Assembly: GCF_051954455.1 (NCBI RefSeq)
Contig: NZ_JBQCHS010000027.1
Location: 1 to 53,141 of the forward strand
DNA: 53,141 nt
Source: Pseudolysinimonas sp051954455
GTDB taxonomy: Bacteria > Actinomycetota > Actinomycetes > Actinomycetales > Microbacteriaceae
Reading direction: 5' to 3'
Under the pieces are notes generated by a model. It saw only the letters and a list, made by a program, of their open reading frames with translations. It searched no databases and was not told the origin of the DNA. The translations under genes were made by a program, and so were the position numbers. Of the stretch, positions 1 to 7,794 are shown piece by piece. Each line of letters opens with the position of its first letter. The stretch's first letter is position 1.

Positions 1-33
1 GAACCGGCACCTGGCCAGCCGGAGCCGTGGCCC

Positions 34-228
34 TCAGGCGCTCGTCCGGGCGGTCTCGGCAGCGGCTGGTGGGCCGGCAGGGGGCGGTGGACCGGCAGGG
101 ATGGCGCCGAGCTGCTGCAGCAGCGACAGCATGTCGGCGACCCCCCAGTGCTCGCTGATGAGACCCGCGTGGTCGAACCGCATGATGTCGATGAGCTGCA
201 CCTCGGCCCGCCGCCCGGTCGGTGCGTC
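34..228 (-). pseudogene. 5'-truncated SnoaL-like ester cyclase remnant
   Basis: Read on the minus strand, this stretch gives about 64 residues ending at a TGA. They include a segment IDIMRFDHAGLISEHWGVAD, which is the characteristic C-terminal end of SnoaL-like ester cyclases (a cone-shaped barrel fold of the NTF2 superfamily), followed by LLQQLG and a Pro/Ala-rich tail. No start codon with a ribosome site and no N-terminal half are present: reading upstream in this frame runs straight into the 3' end of the sugar-binding protein gene, whose TAA lies two bases away. I infer a deletion or rearrangement that removed the 5' part. The family call rests on motif memory only. Confidence 0.55.
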
Positions 229-229
229 C

Positions 230-1480
230 TTACTTCTTGAGGATTCCGTCGACGTCGGTGCACGCCTGATCCAGAGCCTTCTGCGGCGGGGTAGTGCCGA
301 GGAGAGCCGCCTGGATCTGGGGGCGGATCAGGTCCATGATCCGTCGCGAGTTGGGCGCGCTGACACCGGTCTTGACGATGCTGAGCTGCGCCTCCTCTCC
401 TCCCTGCAGCGATCCCTTGTCGTACATCTGCTTCGTCGCCTTGAGCGGCGAGAAGTAGCTGCGGTCGTGGACGTACTGCTCCGTCTCCTTCTGGGAGGAG
501 AACCAGCGGAGGAAGGCCTCCGCAGCCTCCTTGTGCTTCGACTGGTCGAGGAGGCCGAGCGAGCCGACCGCGCCGTAGGTCACCGAGTCGACGTCCTTGA
601 GGGGCTTCGCCGAGATCCAGTCGTCACCGGGCTTGACGCCGCTCTGCATGAGGGTGCCGGAGGCGGTCGAGAACAGCATCGCGACCTTGCCGCGCAGCGT
701 CGGCGTGTTCTGGTCCGGCGGGGCGGTGATGTACTCCTTGTCGGCCCAGCCGTTGTCGAAGATCTTCTTCAGGAACGTCAGCGCCGCGAGCCCCGCCTTG
801 TTGTTCAGGGTGCACTTGGTGCTGTCCTTGTTCAGGACGTCGCCGCCCGCCTGCCAGAGGATCGGGTAGAACGACAGGTTGAGGCTGGCGGCCGGGGAGC
901 CGTAGTAGTCGGTGAGGTAGTAGCCCGCCTTCTGCAGCGCAGGGGCGTCCTCGAGTGCCTCGGCCCACGTCGTCGGGTACTCCGTGATGCCCGCGGCGGC
1001 GAACGCCGGCTTGTAGATCAGCAGCGACGACACCGACTGCAGGATCGGGAGGCCGTACTTGGTGCCGTCCCACGAGACGCCCTCGACGGCGGGCGCGGAG
1101 TAGCGGGACCAGCTGGTGACGTCGCCGACGTCGGCGAGCAGGCCCTGCGACGCGTACTGACCGATCTGGTCGGGGATGAAGTAGACCAGGTCGGGCCCGT
1201 TGCCGCCGGCGATCGCCGTCGTGAGCTGGGTGTCGCGATCCGCCCAGGGCTGGACCACGACCTTGACGTCGACCTTCGAGAACTTCTTGGTGAATCGGGC
1301 GACCGCGTCCTTCCACCAGGCGGCCTCGTCGATGTAGGGGTAGACCCAGATGGTCAGGTCTCCCGAGACCTTCGCGGGTTCCGGGGCGGCTTTCGCACCG
1401 CCGCTCGTGCACCCCGCGAGGGCCAGCGGGATCGCGAGCGCACATACGAGTGCGGCCGCGAGCATTCGTCTCTTGCTCAT
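230..1480 (-). CDS. Extracellular sugar-binding lipoprotein of an ABC transporter
   Basis: This 416-residue protein is a carbohydrate ABC-transporter solute-binding protein (SBP family 1). It begins MSKRRMLAAALV and has a lipobox LALAGC with Cys24, so it should be lipid-anchored outside the membrane. The mature part has the usual two-lobe pattern (DLTIWVYPYIDE, NGPDLVYFIPDQ, a YGLPILQSVSSLLIYK segment, and C-terminal FLRWFSSQKETEQY). The start at 1480 was chosen over the ATG at 1531 because GGAGAAGG lies about ten bases upstream and the signal peptide then begins correctly. No permease or ATPase gene flanks it, so it is an orphan in this window. The divergent regulator at 1621 probably controls it. 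The substrate is unknown, probably a sugar or sugar derivative. Confidence 0.85.
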   Translation of the reverse strand: MSKRRMLAAALVCALAIPLALAGCTSGGAKAAPEPAKVSGDLTIWVYPYIDEAAWWKDAVARFTKKFSKVDVKVVVQPWADRDTQLTTAIAGGNGPDLVYFIPDQIGQYASQGLLADVGDVTSWSRYSAPAVEGVSWDGTKYGLPILQSVSSLLIYKPAFAAAGITEYPTTWAEALEDAPALQKAGYYLTDYYGSPAASLNLSFYPILWQAGGDVLNKDSTKCTLNNKAGLAALTFLKKIFDNGWADKEYITAPPDQNTPTLRGKVAMLFSTASGTLMQSGVKPGDDWISAKPLKDVDSVTYGAVGSLGLLDQSKHKEAAEAFLRWFSSQKETEQYVHDRSYFSPLKATKQMYDKGSLQGGEEAQLSIVKTGVSAPNSRRIMDLIRPQIQAALLGTTPPQKALDQACTDVDGILKK

Positions 1481-1533
1481 GCTGTGAAGCCCTTCTCCGC
1501 ACCTCCGTTGGTGCGGTTGGAGCCCCACCATCG

Positions 1534-1606
1534 ATGAGCGAGGATGATCCTGTCAACGCGCGAACGATCAGTCGCGCATAAACGCTCATTCGCGCAATGA
1601 TGCGCG
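1534..1606. promoter_or_regulatory. Divergent promoter region with candidate operator half-sites
   Basis: The 140 bases between the divergent sugar-binding protein and regulator genes contain an ATGAGCG...CGCTCAT inverted pair (1534-1540 and 1583-1589). TCGCGCA occurs twice 18 bases apart (1572-1578, 1590-1596), with an inverted GCGCGA at 1558-1563. A perfect CGCGCA-ATGA-TGCGCG dyad lies at 1591-1606. DeoR/LacI regulators bind such repeats, so these are candidate sites for the adjacent regulator. Which repeat is used cannot be told from one sequence. Confidence 0.4.
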
Positions 1607-1620
1607 GGAACGGAGCCGCC

Positions 1621-2664
1621 ATGAAGGCCGATCGCCTGGGCGAGATCGCAAAGGTCGTCCGCTCGCGCGGCAGCATGTCGACCGTCCGTCTCGCCGCCGA
1701 GTTCGGCGTCTCGGTGGCGACGATCCGCCGCGATCTCGAGCAGCTCGAGCGTCGCGGACTCGTCGAGCGGTGGCACGGCGGCGCCGTCACGCCCCGTCGT
1801 CGAGGTCGTGCCGGTGACCAGGGCGCGCTCGTCGTCGGGATGGTGATCCCGCTCGAGAGCTACTACTACGGGCCGGTCGTGCGCGGCGCGAATCGCGCCG
1901 CCGACGTGCTCGGCGCGCGCCTGCTGGTGTCGATCACCAACTACGACGCGGAGAGCGAGCTGCGCATCGTCCGCCGGATGCTCGATCACGCGGTCGACGC
2001 CCTGGTGATCGCGACGGCGCGGTCCTCCTACGACAGCCCGGAGCTCGCCGAGGCGCTGGCCTCCTCGCCCGTCCCGGTCGTCCTCGTCGAGAGGGATGCG
2101 GCGGTCCTGTTCGACGGCGAGCTCACGCTCGACTCGGTGCGCACCATGCACGCGGACGGGGCGCGGATGGCGGTGCGCTGCCTGCACGACGCCGGCCACC
2201 GACGCATCGCGTTGATCAGCCCGGACCTGTACTCGACCCCGGAGCTGCGCGCCGGGTACGAGCTCGCCGCCCGCGAGCTCGGGATCGACCCCCTGCCGTA
2301 TCCGGCGAGTCCCAACTGGGGTCCGCCGAAACGGAAGCCCCTCCCGTGGAAGCTGGTGCAGGATCTCCGGGACGCGGGGGTCACGGCCCTCATCGTGCAC
2401 CCCGAGCACGACGCGCTCGACGTCCTCCAGGGGGCGCTGGCGCACGGCGTCGGCATCCCCGACGATCTCGCGATCGTGTCCTACGACGATGAGCTCTCGG
2501 CCTTCGGCGAGGTCCCGCTCACCGCCGTGGCGCCGCTCAAGACGCAGATCGGCTTCCAGGCGGTCCAGCGGGCGGTCGAGCTGTGCCGGGACGTCGAGGG
2601 CGACCGGAGCGGGGTGCAGTCCGTCTGCATCCCGCCGGAGCTCCGGGTGCGGATGTCGAGCTGA
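1621..2664 (+). CDS. Transcriptional regulator with DeoR-type HTH and LacI-type sensor domain
   Basis: This 347-residue regulator joins two modules. Residues 1-57 form a DeoR-family winged helix (STVRLAAEFGVSVATIRRDL, then LVERWHGGAV). From about residue 68 the protein is a periplasmic-binding-protein-like ligand domain of the LacI/GalR type (VVGMVIPLESYYYGPVVRGA; VPVVLVERDA; GHRRIALISP; PDDLAIVSYDD). It should bind DNA as a dimer and release it, or bind more tightly, when a sugar ligand docks. The ATG at 1621 is preferred to ATGs at 1597 and 1600 because CGGAG ends five bases before it. It is divergent from the orphan sugar-binding protein, the most likely target. Confidence 0.85.
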   Translation: MKADRLGEIAKVVRSRGSMSTVRLAAEFGVSVATIRRDLEQLERRGLVERWHGGAVTPRRRGRAGDQGALVVGMVIPLESYYYGPVVRGANRAADVLGARLLVSITNYDAESELRIVRRMLDHAVDALVIATARSSYDSPELAEALASSPVPVVLVERDAAVLFDGELTLDSVRTMHADGARMAVRCLHDAGHRRIALISPDLYSTPELRAGYELAARELGIDPLPYPASPNWGPPKRKPLPWKLVQDLRDAGVTALIVHPEHDALDVLQGALAHGVGIPDDLAIVSYDDELSAFGEVPLTAVAPLKTQIGFQAVQRAVELCRDVEGDRSGVQSVCIPPELRVRMSS

Positions 2665-2670
2665 CGCCGG

Positions 2671-3870
2671 TCAGATCCCGCGCATCCGCGACCAGAGGAG
2701 GGCGAGCCGCAGCGCGGTCGCGTTCTCCAGCCGGGTCGGGTCCCCGCCGGTCAGCTCGGCGATCCGGCGGATCCGGTGACTCATCGTGTTGACGTGCACG
2801 TGGAGGCGTCGGGCGGCTGCGGCCTGGGACAGGTCCTCGTCGAGGAGCGCTTCGAGGGTGGCTCGCAGTGCGGGGTGCCGATCGAGCGGCGCGATCCGGG
2901 TCCGGAACAGAGCCTCGGCGGCCTCGGTCCGGCCGGCGAGCAGCACCTCGAGCAGCGCCTCCCGGAACTCCACGGCATCGGCGTCCGGGCGGAGGCGGGC
3001 CGCGCGCGCGGCGTCGAGCGCCTGACGTATCGATGAGGCCGCGTCGGCGAGCGCGTCGACGATCTCCCCGACGCCGCAGACGATGCGTATACCGCCGGGG
3101 GAGTCCGCCAGGGTCTGACGGATGCCGCCCAGCGCGGGTCCGCGATCCGCGCGGACCGACACCAGGCCGATCGCCTGATCGCCCGCGTCGCCGAACACGA
3201 CGGCGGCGGTGAGCGGCGCCAATCGCGAAGCGACCGCCCGGCGCGCCCGCTGGAGGTTCAGCTGCACGTCGTCGGCCGTCGCGCCGTCCGATCGCGGCGC
3301 GGCCTCGACCAGGGCGATCGCGAACCACGTCGCGTCCAGGGGGATGCCGAGCGACCGGCTCCAGGAGGAGAGCCGATCGGCCGGCACGCGGTGTCCGGCG
3401 GCGATCTCTCGGACCAGCTCGTTCTCCAGCCGACGGCGGGCTCCCGTCAGGTCGGACGACGTGTCGCGGAACGCGTCGATCATCGCCTGGGTCAGCAGGT
3501 CGAACGTCGTGAGAACCAGATCGGCACGCTCCGACGCGGGTGCGGGGCTCCGACGTGCCCGATCGAAGAGGTGCAGGAGGATGACGCGCTCCGTCGACCG
3601 GTAGGCCTGGATCACCGATTCGAGCGGGACCGCCTGCCGTGCCCGTCGCGCCCCCAGGGAGCCCGCGTCGCGCAGCCGCCCCGGCGACGGAGGCGACCCG
3701 CGCCGCACGGCCTCGAGCGCGATCTCGACGTTGCGACGCACCGAGTCGACCACGTCGTCCCGATCGACGGTCTCCGCGGAGTATCCCGGGAACGCGTGCC
3801 AGATCAGCTCGACGGCCTCGTCGGTCAGCGCCTCCAACTGGGCGCCCTCCGCGCTCGGGTGTGGGGTCAT
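2671..3870 (-). CDS. PucR/CdaR-family transcriptional regulator
   Basis: This 399-residue regulator has a C-terminal PucR-type helix-turn-helix (about residues 335-390: DLSQAAAARRLHVHVNTMSH, then RIRRIAELTG). A central GGDEF-like CdaR domain lies at about residues 170-300, and an all-helical N-terminal half resembles RsbRD-type sensor regions. Such proteins usually activate or repress neighbouring catabolic genes in response to a metabolite. The ATG at 3870 follows GGAGGA; the open frame continues upstream but only as a shadow of the divergent gene. It faces away from the SDR/FAH/alcohol dehydrogenase operon starting at 3970, which I infer it controls. The 3' end is six bases from the convergent DeoR/LacI-type regulator. 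Confidence 0.82.
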   Translation of the reverse strand: MTPHPSAEGAQLEALTDEAVELIWHAFPGYSAETVDRDDVVDSVRRNVEIALEAVRRGSPPSPGRLRDAGSLGARRARQAVPLESVIQAYRSTERVILLHLFDRARRSPAPASERADLVLTTFDLLTQAMIDAFRDTSSDLTGARRRLENELVREIAAGHRVPADRLSSWSRSLGIPLDATWFAIALVEAAPRSDGATADDVQLNLQRARRAVASRLAPLTAAVVFGDAGDQAIGLVSVRADRGPALGGIRQTLADSPGGIRIVCGVGEIVDALADAASSIRQALDAARAARLRPDADAVEFREALLEVLLAGRTEAAEALFRTRIAPLDRHPALRATLEALLDEDLSQAAAARRLHVHVNTMSHRIRRIAELTGGDPTRLENATALRLALLWSRMRGI

Positions 3871-3969
3871 CACAATCCTCCGGGCAGAAAATCGGATCTT
3901 CGCGGATTCCGCTCGTGAAACGTACACGTCACGCTGGGAGCTCCGAGTCCCCTTCGAGGAAGCAGGTCG

Positions 3970-4986
3970 ATGACGACCATCTCCGGCATCGAGGCCGAGC
4001 TGACCACCCCCACCCCCGGACTGGCTGACGAGCTCGCCGCGCTCGACGGCGACATCGTCGTGCTCGGCGTCGGTGGCAAGGTGGGGCCGACGGTCGCGAT
4101 CATGGCGCAGCGGGCGATCGACGAGGCGGGCCTCGACAAGCGCGTGTACGGCGTGGCGCGGTTCAGCGACCCCGCCGCCCGCGACGCCCTGGAGCGCTAC
4201 GGCGTCGTACCGGTCGCGGCCGACCTGACCCTCGACGAGCAGCTGGCCGCGCTGCCGGATGCTCCGAACGTCGTGTACATGGCCGGCAAGAAGTTCGACA
4301 CCGTCGGGGCCGAGCATCTCACCTGGATGATGAACTCCTACCTGCCGGGCCGGGTGGCGCAGCGCTACCGCGACTCGCGCATCGTGGTCTTCTCGACGCT
4401 CGTGACCTACCCCCTCGCCGACGCCGCCACCGGAGGCTCCCGCGAGTCGGACCCGCCCGGCCCCATCGGGGAGTACGCGGCGTCGTGCCTGGGGCGCGAG
4501 CGCGTGTTCGAGCACTTCTCCCGCGAGAACGGCACGCCGGTGCTCCTGTTCCGGCTCGGCTACTCGATCGAGACCCGGTACGGCGTCCTCCAGGAGATCG
4601 CCCAGGCCGTGCACGACGGGGTGCCGATCCCCCTCGAGATGGGCCACGCGAGCGTCATCTGGCAGCGCGACGTGGCGGCCTACGCGCTCCGCTCCCTCCG
4701 CCTGGCCTCGTCGCCTCCCCGCGCGCTGAACATCACCGGGCCCGAGATCGTGTCGATCCGTCGGTTGGCCGAGCGCTTCGGCGAGAGGTGGGGGCGTCCG
4801 CCCGTGTTCGAGGGCGCCGAGTCGCGGACCGCCTACGTGATGGACGGATCCGCGCTGCAGTCCGAGTTCGGCTTCCCGACCACGACGCTCAGCGAGATGG
4901 TCGAGGTGGTCGCCCGGTGGGTCGAGGAGGCGGGGCCGACGATCGGCAAGCCGACCAAGTTCCAGGTCAGGGACGGAGCGTTCTGA
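3970..4986 (+). CDS. NAD-dependent epimerase/dehydratase-family (extended SDR) protein
   Basis: This 338-residue protein has a Rossmann fold of the extended short-chain dehydrogenase class. The nucleotide-binding glycine motif is VVLGVGGKVGPT (about residues 30-41), VVYMAGKKF replaces the usual VxHxAA segment, and an active-site-like Tyr is Y169 in GEYAASCLGRE. At the position normally occupied by the catalytic Lys (YxxxK) there is Cys173. It is the first gene of a tightly overlapping operon; its TGA overlaps the next ATG. GAGGA and AGG precede the start. Substrate unknown; the setting with an FAH-family hydrolase and an alcohol dehydrogenase suggests sugar-acid or aromatic catabolism. Confidence 0.75.
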   Translation: MTTISGIEAELTTPTPGLADELAALDGDIVVLGVGGKVGPTVAIMAQRAIDEAGLDKRVYGVARFSDPAARDALERYGVVPVAADLTLDEQLAALPDAPNVVYMAGKKFDTVGAEHLTWMMNSYLPGRVAQRYRDSRIVVFSTLVTYPLADAATGGSRESDPPGPIGEYAASCLGRERVFEHFSRENGTPVLLFRLGYSIETRYGVLQEIAQAVHDGVPIPLEMGHASVIWQRDVAAYALRSLRLASSPPRALNITGPEIVSIRRLAERFGERWGRPPVFEGAESRTAYVMDGSALQSEFGFPTTTLSEMVEVVARWVEEAGPTIGKPTKFQVRDGAF

Positions 4987-5675
4987 TGCCCGGCGCGCGC
5001 GGTGTGATGCTCAACTGGATCCGCGTCGAGGAAGCGGACGTGCCGCTCGTCGAGGACTGGTACGACTTCGAGCACCTCGCCGAGCGGGTGGCGACCCCCG
5101 GATTCCGTCGCGGCCGACGGTTCGCGGTGCCGGGGGGCGGCACGGGCCCGGTCGACTACCTCACGATCTACGAGACCGACGAGGTGGGCGTGCTCGCCTC
5201 CGCCGACTACCTCCGCCGGCTGGAGAATCCGACCGCCCTCACGACGGACGCGGTTGCGCGCTTCGCCGAGTATCGGCGCGCCGCCGCCGTCGTGACCGTG
5301 GCGCAGGGGGACGCGTCCGGCGGGCGCGTGCTTCTTCTGGAACTCCTCGACATCGCGCCGCCCCTCCTGCGCGAACTGGTCCGCGATCGGGTGCTCCCGG
5401 CGCTGGCCGCGGCGCACCTCCTGCTGTCCGGAGCCCTCTACGAGCCCGACGCGGGCGTCAGCGGGGCGAAGGACCGCACCGCCGAAGGAGGGGACACGCG
5501 GACCCAGGAGCTGGCCGACGCGCCCGTGCTCCTGCTCGAGCCGACCTGGCGCGCCGACCCGCTCGAGGTCGAGGAGCGCGCCCTGCGCCTCATCGCCGCG
5601 CAGGCGCCGGCTGCTCGTCTCGCGCGTCCCGCGGGGGTCTACTCCCTCATCACCGACCTCCGCTCCGCGGACTGA
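4986..5675 (+). CDS. DUF4286/EthD-like dimeric alpha/beta-barrel protein
   Basis: This protein of 229 residues starts at an ATG that overlaps the preceding stop (TGATG), which indicates translational coupling. The N-terminal segment MLNWIRVEEADVPLVEDWYD, followed by EHLAERV and a VDYLTIYETDEVGVL strand, resembles the DUF4286/EthD-type ferredoxin-like barrels, and the second half looks like a diverged repeat of the same fold. Proteins of this kind sit in many degradation operons but their role is usually unproven. Here it lies between an SDR and an FAH-family hydrolase. I assign a fold, not a reaction. Confidence 0.55.
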   Translation: MPGARGVMLNWIRVEEADVPLVEDWYDFEHLAERVATPGFRRGRRFAVPGGGTGPVDYLTIYETDEVGVLASADYLRRLENPTALTTDAVARFAEYRRAAAVVTVAQGDASGGRVLLLELLDIAPPLLRELVRDRVLPALAAAHLLLSGALYEPDAGVSGAKDRTAEGGDTRTQELADAPVLLLEPTWRADPLEVEERALRLIAAQAPAARLARPAGVYSLITDLRSAD

Positions 5676-5692
5676 GGATCCCGGAGGATCGC

Positions 5693-6532
5693 ATGCGCAT
5701 CGCCACCATCCGCGGTCGCTTGACCCTCGTCGTCCCGCAGGGCGCGATCGACGTGGCCGACGCCAGCGCGGGACGGTTCGGGCCCGACCCGCAGTCCGCC
5801 TTCGACGACTGGGACGCGTTCCGGCGGTGGGCCGACCGGGTCGACGCGCAGGCCGAGCCCTACGCCGACGACGAGCTGGGGCCTCCCGTGCCCGCGCCTC
5901 GACAGGTGTTCGCCGTGGGGCTGAACTACGTCCGGCATGCGGCCGAATCCGGCTTGCCCCTGCCCGCGGAGCCGCTCGTGTTCACCAAGTTCCCGAGCTC
6001 GATCACGGGCCCGACGGGATCCATCACCCTGTCGGGCGACACGGTGGACTGGGAGGTCGAACTGGTCGTCGTGATCGGGAGGACGGCGCGCGACGTCGAC
6101 CCGGAGGAGGCCTGGTCGTACGTCGCCGGTCTCACCGTCGGACAGGATCTCTCGGATCGCTCGGTGCAGAACGCGGGTTCGCCGCCGCAGTTCAGCCTCG
6201 GCAAGTCGTTCGCCGGCTACGCCCCTCTCGGGCCGGTGCTCGTGACGGTCGACGAGTTCGACGACCCGGGCGACCTGCGCGTCTCGACGCTCGTGGACGG
6301 CGAGGTCCGGCAGGATTCGCGCACCTCAGATCTGGTCTTCGACGTGCCGCAGCTGATCTCCCGGCTCTCCCGCATCGTGACGCTGGGCCCGGGGGATCTC
6401 ATCTTCACCGGCACGCCCGAGGGGGTCGGGCTCGGCCGGACCCCGCCGCTGTACCTGCGCGCCGGGCAGGAGCTCGTCACCGAGATCGAGGGCATCGGGC
6501 GGATGTGGCACCGCATGGAGGCGCGCTCGTGA
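5693..6532 (+). CDS. Fumarylacetoacetate hydrolase (FAH) family protein
   Basis: This 279-residue protein is an FAH-fold enzyme, a family that hydrolyses or decarboxylates diketo or acylpyruvate-type acids using a divalent metal. Visible family features are VGLNYVRHA (about residues 78-86), the metal-ligand stretch DWEVELVVVIG, GLTVGQDLSDRS, FSLGKSFAGYAPLGP and the C-terminal GDLIFTGTPEGVG. GGAGGATCGC precedes the ATG. It is the third gene of the operon and its TGA overlaps the next start (GTGA). In known pathways such enzymes cleave 2,4-diketo-3-deoxy sugar acids or homogentisate and catechol products. Which applies here is not evident. Confidence 0.88.
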   Translation: MRIATIRGRLTLVVPQGAIDVADASAGRFGPDPQSAFDDWDAFRRWADRVDAQAEPYADDELGPPVPAPRQVFAVGLNYVRHAAESGLPLPAEPLVFTKFPSSITGPTGSITLSGDTVDWEVELVVVIGRTARDVDPEEAWSYVAGLTVGQDLSDRSVQNAGSPPQFSLGKSFAGYAPLGPVLVTVDEFDDPGDLRVSTLVDGEVRQDSRTSDLVFDVPQLISRLSRIVTLGPGDLIFTGTPEGVGLGRTPPLYLRAGQELVTEIEGIGRMWHRMEARS

Positions 6533-7677
6533 CCGGGCTGTCCGCCACGATGCGCGCCGCCGTATGGACCGGCGAGGACGATCGTCTGCGCCTCGAGACG
6601 ATCCCCGTCCCGACGCCGCGCACCGGTGAGGCGCTCGTGCGGGTCGCCGCCTGCGGGGTGTGCCACACCGACCTGCACGTGATGCGGCGCGAGGTCGCGT
6701 TCCCGAGCCCCGCGGTCCTGGGCCATGAGCTCTCCGGCACGGTCGTCGCGATCGGAGGAGACGGCGGGCCGCGGGCGGGTCACGTGACGGTCGGGGATCG
6801 GGTCGTGGGCGCGTTCGTCATGCCGTGCGGCTCATGCCGCGCCTGCGAGCGCGGACGTGACGACATGTGCTCGAAGTTCTTCGGGATGAACCGCATCGCC
6901 GGCGTCCTCTACGACGGGACGACCCGGCTGCATCGGGCCGACGGCACGTCGCTCGCGATGTACTCGATGGGGGCGCTCGCGGAGTACGCCGTCGTGCCGG
7001 TCACGGCGCTGACGCGCCTCCCCGACGCGCTGCCGCTCGAGAGCGCCGCGATCCTCGGCTGCGCCGCCTTCACCGCCTACGGCGCGGTGCGCCACGCGGG
7101 GGAGGTCGCGCCGGGGGATTCGGTCGCGGTCGTCGCCGTCGGGGGCGTCGGCTCCAACATCGTCCAGCTGGCCCGTGCGGCGGGGGCGGACCCCGTCATC
7201 GCCGTCGACGTGGGCCCCGAGAAGCTGACCGCTGCGCTCGGCTGGGGGGCCACGCACGTCGTCGACGCCGGCGCGAACGACCTGGTGGCGGCCGTGCGCG
7301 AGATCACGGGTGGCGTGGGGGTCGACGTGGCGTTCGAGGCCCTCGGCTCCTCGCGGACGTTCGAGCAGGCCGTGGGGATGCTCGCCGACGGCGGCCGCAT
7401 GGTCGCGGTGGGCATCGCCCCGGGCGCCGCGGCCGCACAGATCGCCATCACCCCGCTCGTCCGGCGAGGCCAGCGCATCGTCGGCTCGTTCGGCGGTCGC
7501 ACCCGGACGGACCTGCCGGCCCTGGTCGCGCTCGCAGTCGGGGGCACGCCCGACGTGGCCGCGCTCGTGACGCGCCGGTTCGCGCTCGACGAGGTCGATC
7601 AGGCGTTCCGGCTCCTGGCGGACGGCGGGATCCGCGGACGGGCGGTCGTCACGATGGGGGAGGCCGGGTCGGCGTAG
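6529..7677 (+). CDS. Zinc-dependent alcohol dehydrogenase
   Basis: This 382-residue protein is a medium-chain zinc alcohol dehydrogenase. The catalytic zinc site is ACGVCHTDLH plus GHELSG, and the structural zinc loop has four cysteines in PCGSCRACERGRDDMC. The NAD(P)-binding motif is VAVVAVGGVGSNIVQLA, a GGVGxN variant of GxGxxG. The GTG at 6529 overlaps the upstream TGA and has GGAGG seven bases before it; a second possible start is ATG 6550. It ends the SDR-barrel-FAH-ADH operon, so I infer that it oxidises or reduces an intermediate of the same pathway. Substrate not identifiable. Confidence 0.88.
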   Translation: MTGLSATMRAAVWTGEDDRLRLETIPVPTPRTGEALVRVAACGVCHTDLHVMRREVAFPSPAVLGHELSGTVVAIGGDGGPRAGHVTVGDRVVGAFVMPCGSCRACERGRDDMCSKFFGMNRIAGVLYDGTTRLHRADGTSLAMYSMGALAEYAVVPVTALTRLPDALPLESAAILGCAAFTAYGAVRHAGEVAPGDSVAVVAVGGVGSNIVQLARAAGADPVIAVDVGPEKLTAALGWGATHVVDAGANDLVAAVREITGGVGVDVAFEALGSSRTFEQAVGMLADGGRMVAVGIAPGAAAAQIAITPLVRRGQRIVGSFGGRTRTDLPALVALAVGGTPDVAALVTRRFALDEVDQAFRLLADGGIRGRAVVTMGEAGSA

Positions 7678-7794
7678 GGTCTCCGCGCCGCGGGTGAGGG
7701 ATCTCTCAGGAGGATTGACCCGCGGGCGCAGCGAGCCTACGAAGGTCCTACCGGATCTTTCCGGCGTGAAATCGTCTTCGAAGGGGCTCGTTCC

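Noticed and set aside
101..1537. 478-codon plus-strand frame over the sugar-binding protein
   Set aside because: Low-complexity Arg/Leu/Val composition with no domain; the minus-strand lipoprotein has a signal peptide and ribosome site.
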